Of a stretch of DNA of 28,922 bases, positions 23,558-28,922 are shown piece after piece. The stretch lies in NCBI GenBank assembly GCA_031430015.1, contig JANPAR010000176.1, positions 1 to 28,922 of the forward strand. The letters run 5' to 3'. The position numbers were made by a program, and so were the translations under genes. Every line of letters starts with the position of its first letter. Positions within the stretch are counted from its first letter, which is position 1. This DNA comes from CANJDH01 sp031430015 (GTDB lineage: Bacteria; Pseudomonadota; Gammaproteobacteria; Burkholderiales; JAEUOS01). The notes under the pieces are model-generated. The model was not told the origin of the DNA and did no database searches. It saw only the letters and a program-made list of their open reading frames with translations.

Positions 23558-24829
23558 ATGGAAGCACTAAAAGGCGTACGTATCCTCGACATGACCCATG
23601 TGCAGGCCGGGCCAACCTGCTCGCAACTGCTCGCGTGGATGGGCGCCGACGTCATCAAGTTCGAACCACCGCAGGGTGATGCCACGCGCGGCCAGTTGCG
23701 CGATGTGCCGGGCGCCGACTCGCTCTACTTCACCATGCTCAACTGCAACAAGCGTTCGATCACGGTGAACATGAAGTCGGCTGAGGGCAAGGTGGTGTTT
23801 GTCGACCTGCTCAAGAAATGCGACATCATGATGGAGAACTTCGGCCCCGGCGTGCTTGAGCGCTTAGGCTTCACCTGGGAAAAGATTCACGCCATCAATC
23901 CCAAGCTCGTCGTCGGTTCGATCAAGGGCTTCGGCTCGACCGGCCCCTACGCCGAGTTCAAGGCTTACGAAAACGTCGCGCAGGCAATGGGCGGCGCAAT
24001 GAGCACCACCGGCGTGCCCGACGGCCCGCCCTTCGTCACCGGCGCGCAAATCGGCGATTCCGGCACCGGCCTGCATCTCGCCATCGGCCTGCTCGCAGCC
24101 CTGCATCAAGCCAACCGCACGGGCGAAGGCCAGTATGTCGAAGTCGCGATGATGGACGGCGTGATGAACCTGTGCCGCGTCAAATGGCGTGACCACCAGC
24201 GCCTGACGCGCCAGTCGATGGCCGAATACTCGGTGCCAACCTACAAGGACATGGGCGATGTGCCGCGCGCCGGCAACGACTCCGGAGGCGGGCAGCTTGG
24301 CAATGCCATTCACTGCAAGCCGCACGGCCCGAACGACTGGCTCTATATCGTCGTGCAGGAAGCCGTGTTCGGCGCGCTCGCCAAGTGCATCGGTGCCGAC
24401 GTCGGCATGCCCGAAATGGCGACCGACCCGCGCCTGGCCACCATCGCCGAGCGCCGCAAGAACCAGCAACTGCTGTGGACGCTGATCAACAAGTTCGCCG
24501 AGAAATACACCAAGCGCGAACTGATGGCCATCCTCAATCCGCTCGACGTGCCGTGCGGCCCGATCATGTCCACCAGTGACCTCGCCACCGACGAGCACAT
24601 CCGTGGCCGTGAGATGTATGTCGAGCTCGACCATCCGCAGCGCGGCAAATGGTGGAACGTCGGCATGCCGATCAAACTCTCCGCGTCACCCGCCAGGATC
24701 GAGCGCTCGCCGTTGCTCGGTGAACACACCGATGATGTGCTGACCAATGTGCTCGGTTACGACGCCGCCAAGGTCGCTGCGCTCAAGACCGCCGGTGCGT
24801 TCAGCGCGCCGCCCAAAAAAGCTGCCTGA
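23558..24829 (+). CDS. frc: Formyl-CoA:oxalate CoA-transferase
   Basis: Class III CoA-transferase of 423 residues (Oxalobacter Frc has 428). It moves CoA from formyl-CoA to oxalate, releasing formate and regenerating oxalyl-CoA for Oxc. The catalytic Asp is Asp167 in QIGDSGTGLH, aligned with Asp169 of the Oxalobacter enzyme. The active-site Gly loop SGGGQLGN is present, as are the N-terminal THVQAGPTCSQLLAWMGADV, SLYFTMLNCNKRSI and the C-terminal SPLLGEHTDDVL. The ATG at 23558 follows a GGAGAACAGA site like the one before oxc. An in-frame extension to 23186 overlaps oxc and has no family resemblance. The neighbouring oxc supports the oxalate-specific call over other CaiB/BaiF transferases. 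Confidence 0.95.
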   Translation: MEALKGVRILDMTHVQAGPTCSQLLAWMGADVIKFEPPQGDATRGQLRDVPGADSLYFTMLNCNKRSITVNMKSAEGKVVFVDLLKKCDIMMENFGPGVLERLGFTWEKIHAINPKLVVGSIKGFGSTGPYAEFKAYENVAQAMGGAMSTTGVPDGPPFVTGAQIGDSGTGLHLAIGLLAALHQANRTGEGQYVEVAMMDGVMNLCRVKWRDHQRLTRQSMAEYSVPTYKDMGDVPRAGNDSGGGQLGNAIHCKPHGPNDWLYIVVQEAVFGALAKCIGADVGMPEMATDPRLATIAERRKNQQLLWTLINKFAEKYTKRELMAILNPLDVPCGPIMSTSDLATDEHIRGREMYVELDHPQRGKWWNVGMPIKLSASPARIERSPLLGEHTDDVLTNVLGYDAAKVAALKTAGAFSAPPKKAA

Positions 24830-24899
24830 GAGACCGCTTGGGAGACAGGCGCACAGGCCACCTGAGTCACTGAATGATTGGACATGTAATTTCAGATTA

Positions 24900-24928
24900 A
24901 CGGGCACCTTTGTGTGCCCGTGTTTTTT
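24900..24928 (+). terminator. Intrinsic terminator after frc, directly before the formyltransferase gene
   Basis: The stem ACGGGCAC / GTGCCCGT with a 6-base loop (24908-24913) is followed by G and six T residues. It ends 14 bases before the next ATG and 3 bases before its GGAG site. It would end the oxc-frc message and could act as an attenuator for the next gene. The 70 bases between frc and the hairpin show only a weak -10-like TGTAAT at 24885-24890. Confidence 0.75.
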
Positions 24929-24942
24929 CACCGGAGAACAAA

Positions 24943-25863
24943 ATGAAAGTAGCCATCGTCGGTCAGCAGGATTTCGGCAAAGCCGTGCTCGAAAAGCTTC
25001 TCGCACGTGGCGATGAAATCGCCGCCGTGTTTTGCGCACCAGAGAAAGAAGGCGCCCGCCCCGACGCCCTGCGCGTCGCCGCACAGGAAAAGGGTTTGAA
25101 AGTCCACCAGTTCAAATCCCTCAAGGCACCGGAAGCGATTGAAGCAATGAAAGCCGCCAATGCCGACATCGGCATCATGGCCTATGTGCTGCAATTTGCG
25201 CCGCAAGAGTTCGTCAACATTCCGGCCAAAGGCACGATTCAATATCACCCCTCGCTGCTGCCGAAATATCGCGGCCCCTCGTCGATTTCGTGGCCGATCA
25301 TCTGCGGCGAGACGGAGACTGGGCTCACGATTTTCCGCCCCAGCGACGGCCTCGACGAAGGCGCAGTCATCCTGCAAAAGAAAACCGCCATCGGCCCCGA
25401 CGACACGCTTGGCTCCATCTATTTCGACCGCTTGTTCCCGATGGGCGTCGATGCAATGATCGAAGCCGCTGACCTCGTCATGGCCGGCAAACACACCGAG
25501 ACCGTGCAAGACGAAGCGCAAGCGACCTACGAAGGCTGGTGCCGCGACGCCGAGTCGAAAATCAACTGGGCCAATCACTCCACCATCGTCTACAACCTGA
25601 TCCGCGGCTGCGCCCCGGCTCCGGGCGCATGGACCACCTTCAACGGCGTGAAGCTGTGGATCTACGAGGCGAAACTCGAAAAGGTCGTCACCTTCGGCGC
25701 CGTCAAGGGCAAGATCGGCGAAGTGGTCGAATGCGCCGGCGGCAAGATTGTGATCACCTCGCAGAGCGGTCGCATCCATGTTTCCAAGGCCAAGCTCGGA
25801 GAGGGCAAGAAGGTCAATGGCGACGCGTTGGGGATTGCGGTCGGGACCATCCTCGGCAATTGA
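24943..25863 (+). CDS. Formyltransferase-family protein, 10-formyl-THF hydrolase (ALDH1L1 N-domain)-like
   Basis: Protein of 306 residues. Residues 1-200 form a formyl_transf_N domain (MKVAIVGQQDFGK...), and about 205-306 a C-terminal Fmt-like domain. The active-site segment TIQYHPSLLPKYRGPSSISW places His102, and SDGLDEG places Asp138. These match His106 and Asp142 of the hydrolase domain of 10-formyl-THF dehydrogenase. The Asn found in Met-tRNA formyltransferase is replaced by Gln100. It is therefore unlikely to be the housekeeping Fmt and more likely a 10-formyl-THF hydrolase or specialised formyl transfer enzyme. GGAGAACAAA precedes the ATG. It follows frc by 113 bases, though a terminator lies between. 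The location suggests a role with formate or formyl-CoA; the substrate is unproven. A truncated second copy lies at 28116-28614. Confidence 0.82.
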   Translation: MKVAIVGQQDFGKAVLEKLLARGDEIAAVFCAPEKEGARPDALRVAAQEKGLKVHQFKSLKAPEAIEAMKAANADIGIMAYVLQFAPQEFVNIPAKGTIQYHPSLLPKYRGPSSISWPIICGETETGLTIFRPSDGLDEGAVILQKKTAIGPDDTLGSIYFDRLFPMGVDAMIEAADLVMAGKHTETVQDEAQATYEGWCRDAESKINWANHSTIVYNLIRGCAPAPGAWTTFNGVKLWIYEAKLEKVVTFGAVKGKIGEVVECAGGKIVITSQSGRIHVSKAKLGEGKKVNGDALGIAVGTILGN

Positions 25864-25875
25864 AAGCCACCGTGC

Positions 25876-25910
25876 AATAAAAAAGGGCCGCGTGAGCGGC
25901 CTTTTTTATT
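25876..25910 (+). terminator. Terminator after the formyltransferase gene
   Basis: AATAAAAAA and GGGCCGC pair with GCGGCC and TTTTTTATT around a GTGA loop, with one bulged G. The A- and T-runs on both sides make it active in both directions. It begins 13 bases after the stop at 25863. Confidence 0.88.
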
Positions 25911-25923
25911 GGCGTACCGGCCT

Positions 25924-25985
25924 GGGATCCGCTTCCACCATAGGTTTCGTGGCGCATGGCCTTGAAACCGGCACCCACCAACACT
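25924..25985 (+). repeat. REP-like palindromic repeat, copy B
   Basis: This copy shares ATCCGCTTCCACCA, GGCGCATGGC and CTTGAAACCG with the reverse complement of the element at 28635-28706. It is more diverged than copy A. It lies just after the terminator of the intact formyltransferase gene, at the left edge of the AbiE/PIN insertion. Confidence 0.5.
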
Positions 25986-26044
25986 CTCGGGCAGGCCCAT
26001 CATCAGGCTTTCAGGCAGGATCGTGGGCAGAATCACAGGTAGTG

Positions 26045-26093
26045 TATTTTATTATTCGCATTACTTGAAAAAAAGTGATGAGGATAATAAAAT
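26045..26093. promoter_or_regulatory. Inverted repeat (candidate AbiEi operator) with embedded sigma70 promoter
   Basis: TATTTTATTAT (26045-26055) and ATAATAAAATA (26083-26093) are perfect 11-base inverted arms around an AT-rich centre. A strong promoter is embedded: TTGAAA at 26065-26070, a 17-base spacer, and TAAAAT at 26088-26093. Transcription would start near 26100, two bases before the abiEi ATG. Binding to the arms would cover the -10 box, which fits the known autorepression of abiE operons by AbiEi. Confidence 0.65.
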
Positions 26094-26101
26094 ATGCGCA
26101 A

Positions 26102-26701
26102 ATGAATCAATCCAACCGCATTCTCGACCTTGCCCGTCATCAGCGTGTGCTGCGCGCGGCGGACGTGCGCGCGCAAGGCTGGTCACCACAACTGCTGCAG
26201 AGTCTGCACCAGGCTGGCAAGCTGGATCGCGTGGCGCGCGGCCTGTACAGCTTGCCCGATTCAGACGTGACCGAGCATCAAACGCTGATCGAGGTATGCC
26301 AACGCGTGCCCAAGGCGGTACTGTGCCTGCTGACTGCGCTGCAATTTCACGGCATCGGCACGCAAATGCCCCATGCAGTCTGGATTGCCCTGCCAGAGGC
26401 CACACAGACCCCGGTGCTCGACACGCCCGCGCTGCGCATCGTGCGCCTGCGTGGCGATGCGTATTCGACCGGCATCGAGATCGTGCGCGAGCACGGCGCG
26501 CCGATTCGCGTCTACAGCGTTGCCAAGACGGTGACCGACTGCTTCAAATTCCGCAACAAGATCGGCCTCGATGTAGCGCTCGAAGCGCTCATCAGTGCCT
26601 GGCGCGGCCGCAAGGTCACGATGGCCGAACTGAGCCACTTCGCCAAAATCAACCGCGTGGAGCGGGTCATGCAGCCTTACCTTGAGGTGATGACGGCATG
26701 A
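26102..26701 (+). CDS. abiEi: AbiEi-family antitoxin (type IV toxin-antitoxin system)
   Basis: Protein of 199 residues. The N-terminal winged helix of about 50 residues reads LARHQRVLRAADVRAQGWSP then LDRVARGLYSLPD, the typical AbiEi 'antitoxin domain'. The C-terminal domain has VCLLTALQFHGIGTQ-like and YSVAKTVTDCFKFRNKIGLD segments seen in the family (AKTV-D-F-RNK-G). The antitoxin neutralises the AbiEii toxin without direct complex formation and represses its own promoter in characterised systems. GTG 26075 and ATG 26078 are also in frame, but both lie upstream of the predicted transcription start. The ATG at 26102 would then be read from a nearly leaderless mRNA. Its stop overlaps the abiEii start (ATGA). 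Confidence 0.88.
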   Translation: MNQSNRILDLARHQRVLRAADVRAQGWSPQLLQSLHQAGKLDRVARGLYSLPDSDVTEHQTLIEVCQRVPKAVLCLLTALQFHGIGTQMPHAVWIALPEATQTPVLDTPALRIVRLRGDAYSTGIEIVREHGAPIRVYSVAKTVTDCFKFRNKIGLDVALEALISAWRGRKVTMAELSHFAKINRVERVMQPYLEVMTA

Positions 26702-27696
26702 GCAAGAATCTCTCCGCATCGATCCTCGCGCGGCTGCTAAAGCTCGCAAGGCAAAGGGGGGATGACTACAACCTGTTGCTCAACCGGTTTGCGCTGGAGC
26801 GCCTGCTGCTGCGCCTTGGTACCTCACCGCATGCACACCGGTTCCTGCTCAAGGGCGCGCTGCTTTTTTCGATTTGGTATGACGAGCCGCACCGCCCGAC
26901 GCGGGACGCCGACCTGCTGGGCTTCGGCCCGGACGACAAAGCGAATCTGATCACCACCTTCCGCGATATTGCCGCCATGGACATGGGTGACGGCATCGTT
27001 TTTGACCTGAACTCGGTGAGGGCCGATGCGATTCGCGAAGACAACACCTACGGCGGCACCCGCATCCATCTGCTGGCGCGGATTGGCTCCGCCCGCTGCG
27101 CATTGCAGATCGACGTGGGCTTTGGTGACGCTGTAACACCAGAGCCACAGACGCTTGTCTATCCCACCCTGCTCAAAGACTTCCAGGCCCCCACTCTACG
27201 GGCCTACCCGGTATACACCGTGATCGCCGAGAAGTATCAGGCGATGGTGATGCTGGGCCAGGCGAACAGCCGCATGAAAGACTTCTACGACCTCGCGGTA
27301 ATAGCCCGGCGCACGGAACTCGATGGCACTACCCTGGCCGCGGCCATCGGCGCCACCTTTGCCAGACGGCGAACCCCGCTCCCCACCGAATATCCGCTCG
27401 CCTTGACGCGCCAGTTCAGTGAAGACCCCGCCAAGCTGCTGCAGTGGCAAGCCTTCCTGAACAAAAACCGGATCACCGCAGGCAGCCTGGCCGACACGGT
27501 CTCCTTGCTCAGTGGCCTGCTGTGGCCACCTACCGAGGTTGCCATCGCCAATGCGCGGACGGCGGCCAGATCGGCCTTTGGACCCATCACCACTGCTCTA
27601 CACGGCGCACTTGGCGCGTCCTCTCCAGGAGCTTTGAAGAAGGCTCCCGGCGACCGCGACGCCTATCGCGCTTATCTGGAGAAAAAGCACCAGTGA
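26698..27696 (+). CDS. abiEii: AbiEii-family nucleotidyltransferase toxin
   Basis: Protein of 332 residues with the AbiEii/DUF1814 nucleotidyltransferase motifs. Motif I is LKGALLFSIW with TRDADLLGFG; Lys52 and Gly53 lie in the loop and Asp70 and Asp72 are the metal-binding pair. Motif III is LQIDVGFGD (Asp139). Motif IV and the following helix read AEKYQAMVMLGQANSRMKDF, then YDL (Lys179, Lys194, Asp195, Asp198). Family toxins transfer nucleotides to cellular targets such as tRNA and cause reversible growth arrest. All core residues are present, so it looks intact. The start overlaps the antitoxin stop, and the stop TGA overlaps the GTG of a PIN-domain gene. A C-terminal extension of about 50 residues (from 280) is Ala/basic-rich. 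Confidence 0.9.
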   Translation: MSKNLSASILARLLKLARQRGDDYNLLLNRFALERLLLRLGTSPHAHRFLLKGALLFSIWYDEPHRPTRDADLLGFGPDDKANLITTFRDIAAMDMGDGIVFDLNSVRADAIREDNTYGGTRIHLLARIGSARCALQIDVGFGDAVTPEPQTLVYPTLLKDFQAPTLRAYPVYTVIAEKYQAMVMLGQANSRMKDFYDLAVIARRTELDGTTLAAAIGATFARRRTPLPTEYPLALTRQFSEDPAKLLQWQAFLNKNRITAGSLADTVSLLSGLLWPPTEVAIANARTAARSAFGPITTALHGALGASSPGALKKAPGDRDAYRAYLEKKHQ

Positions 27697-28106
27697 GGGT
27701 GTTGGTTGATACCAACGTGGTGCTGGACGTGCTGCAGGGCCGGCCAGCGTTCGTCAACGATGCTGCGTTGATCTTCGATCTTGTTGAGCGCGGCATCATC
27801 ACCGGCCTCTTGTGCGCGACCACCATCACCACACTCGCTTATCTGGCCGGCAAGACGGCAGGCAAGCAAGCGGCCACCAAACAAATCCGTCAACTCCTCG
27901 TCCTGTTCGAAGTCGCTCCCGTCACCCGCGCGGTGCTCGACGCAGCGTTGGCATCCAAAACTTCCGACTTCGAAGATGCTGTACTCGCGGAAGCCGCGCT
28001 ACAGGCCGGCGCGCAGGTCATCATCACACGCAACTTGCGCGACTTCACACACAGCCCGGTAAGGGCCCACACGCCGGCGCAATGGCTGGCGATGCATCGA
28101 AAGTAG
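27693..28106 (+). CDS. PIN-domain protein (VapC-like, PIN_3 type)
   Basis: Protein of 137 residues that begins with GTG at 27693 and overlaps the abiEii stop (GTGA). PIN-domain landmarks are RVLVDTNVVLDVLQGRPAF with Asp6, the central CATTITTLAYLAGK, SDFEDAVLAEAA with Asp92/Glu94/Asp95, and VIITRNLRDF with Asp117. These fit the PIN_3 (PF13470) subfamily of metal-dependent ribonucleases, usually toxins of VapBC-like pairs. An in-frame extension upstream to 27444 lies inside abiEii and carries no PIN features. No ribbon-helix-helix or other antitoxin gene adjoins it, so it either relies on AbiEi/AbiEii or acts as a third component of this operon. Confidence 0.85.
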   Translation: MRVLVDTNVVLDVLQGRPAFVNDAALIFDLVERGIITGLLCATTITTLAYLAGKTAGKQAATKQIRQLLVLFEVAPVTRAVLDAALASKTSDFEDAVLAEAALQAGAQVIITRNLRDFTHSPVRAHTPAQWLAMHRK

Positions 28107-28115
28107 CGGCTAGTT

Positions 28116-28614
28116 GAAGGCGCTGCAAAAGAAAACCGCCATCGGCCCGGACGACACGCTCGGTTCAATCTACTTCGACCGCCTGTTCCCGATGGGCGTC
28201 GTCGCGATGATCGAAGCCGCCGACCTGGTGATGGCCGGCAAACACACCGAAACCGTGCAAGACGAATCGCAAGCCACCTACGAAGGCTGGTGCCGCGACG
28301 CCGAGTCGAAGATCAACTGGGCCAACCACTCGACCATCGTCTACAACCTGATCCGCGGCTGCGCCCCGGCGCCGGGCGCGTGGACCACGTTCAACGGTGT
28401 GAAGCTGTGGGTCTACGAGGCGAAACTCGAAAAGGTTGTCACCTTCGGCGCCGTCAAGGGAAAGATCGGCGAAGTGGTCGAATCCGCCGGCGGCAAGATC
28501 GTCATCACCTCGCAGAGCGGTCGCATCCATGTGTCCAAGGCCAAGCTGGGTGACGGCAAGAAAGTCAATGGGGATGCGCTGGGGATTCCGGTCGGGACGA
28601 TTCTCGGAAGTTGA
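28116..28614 (+). pseudogene. 5'-truncated second copy of the formyltransferase gene
   Basis: From 28124 the sequence follows 25373-25863 without gaps to the stop codon. It has about 40 base differences, mostly at third codon positions, and 7 amino-acid changes over about 163 residues. Just before this, GAAGGCGC matches 25357-25364, with eight bases of the intact gene missing between the two blocks. The copy lacks codons 1 to about 139, including the catalytic His102 and Asp138, and has no ribosome-binding site or conventional start (TTG at 28114 only). It begins ten bases after the PIN gene stop. The mainly synonymous divergence shows that both copies evolved under protein-level constraint before truncation. 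Confidence 0.88.
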
Positions 28615-28634
28615 TTCTTGAGATCATATCCATG

Positions 28635-28706
28635 CTGAGAGCAGCTCGCACCAACGCTTTCAAGCCATAGGCTGCCTGCAATCCTTGGTGGGAGCGGTTC
28701 TTCGGG
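28635..28706 (-). repeat. REP-like imperfect palindrome, copy C
   Basis: GAGAGCAGCTCGCACCAACG faces TTGGTGGGAGCGGTTC across a centre containing AGCCATAGGCTGCCTGCAATCC. Read on the minus strand it matches copies A (15436) and B (25924). It follows the truncated formyltransferase copy. The rest of 28615-28922 shows no supported gene. Confidence 0.6.
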
Positions 28707-28922
28707 AATTGCGTGGCCCAACGTTCATGGTCTGGGGCGCTGCGCGGCTTTATCGCGCAGCGCCCCCTGCACCGCAGGGTTAGCCAGCGTGCCAAACAAC
28801 ATAAAGCCCCTTTCTCCCGAGTAACCAAGCCCGACGGAAGGTATGTCGCCACGAGCGCAAGTATGGTTGTATTGTGGGAAGAATGACACTGTCAGGAGTG
28901 ACGATTCGGCCTGACACATAGC

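Noticed and set aside
24830..24942. A THF riboswitch before the formyltransferase gene
   Set aside because: Only a simple terminator hairpin is present, and no conserved pseudoknot-like core could be recognised in so short a leader.
24943..25863. Housekeeping methionyl-tRNA formyltransferase
   Set aside because: The active-site Asn of Fmt is replaced by Gln100, the motif matches the 10-formyl-THF hydrolase type, and no def gene or fmt-type neighbours are present.
27444..27692. Upstream in-frame extension of the PIN gene
   Set aside because: It lies wholly within abiEii in another frame and has no PIN features. The GTG at 27693 starts the conserved RVLVDTN strand and overlaps the abiEii stop.

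Overview
The window looks like a chromosomal segment of a GC-rich betaproteobacterium, probably Burkholderiales-like. The evidence is the strong G/C bias at third codon positions, Bug/TctC- and TRAP-type solute receptors, a DarP-Mog-esterase cluster, and short REP-like palindromes between genes. No rRNA, tRNA, CRISPR array or transposase was recognised. The taxonomic call is inference.

Layout. 1-2217 (minus): a translationally coupled trio encoding the ribosome assembly factor DarP, a Mog-type molybdopterin adenylyltransferase and a serine esterase. 2440-3795 (plus): pmbA/tldE, divergent from darP. 4054-7649: a TRAP dicarboxylate/keto-acid transporter whose two permease genes (plus) converge on the receptor gene (minus), separated by two intrinsic terminators. 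7795-10542: a large soluble Ser/Thr kinase with a cyclic-nucleotide-binding-like domain and a C-terminal array of repeated Thr motifs.

10738-24829 is an oxalate/formate one-carbon island. It holds an NAD-linked molybdenum formate dehydrogenase (fused NuoE-NuoF beta subunit plus alpha subunit), formate-tetrahydrofolate ligase, a tripartite tricarboxylate transporter (tctC-tctB-tctA), a Crp/Fnr-family regulator, oxalyl-CoA decarboxylase and formyl-CoA:oxalate CoA-transferase. A formyltransferase/10-formyl-THF-hydrolase-like gene follows at 24943-25863. Together these would take up a carboxylate (possibly oxalate), convert oxalate to formate and CO2 through oxalyl-CoA and formyl-CoA, and split formate between NADH production and the folate C1 pool. 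The mog gene at the left end would serve the molybdenum cofactor of the dehydrogenase.

Three intergenic regions of this island (before fdhB, fhs and oxc) carry FNR/DNR-type palindromes with the form TTGA(C/T)-N4-(A/G)TCAA, five in all. In each promoter one palindrome sits at the exact distance from a -10-like hexamer expected for a class II FNR promoter. The regulator encoded beside oxc has the E-x-x-S-R recognition helix of FNR-type proteins but no cysteines. This points to a local oxalate/formate regulon.

26102-28106 is an inserted defence/toxin-antitoxin module: AbiEi antitoxin, AbiEii nucleotidyltransferase toxin and a PIN-domain ribonuclease, joined by stop/start overlaps. It lies between the intact formyltransferase gene and a 5'-truncated second copy (28116-28614). 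The last 300 bases hold only a REP-like palindrome.
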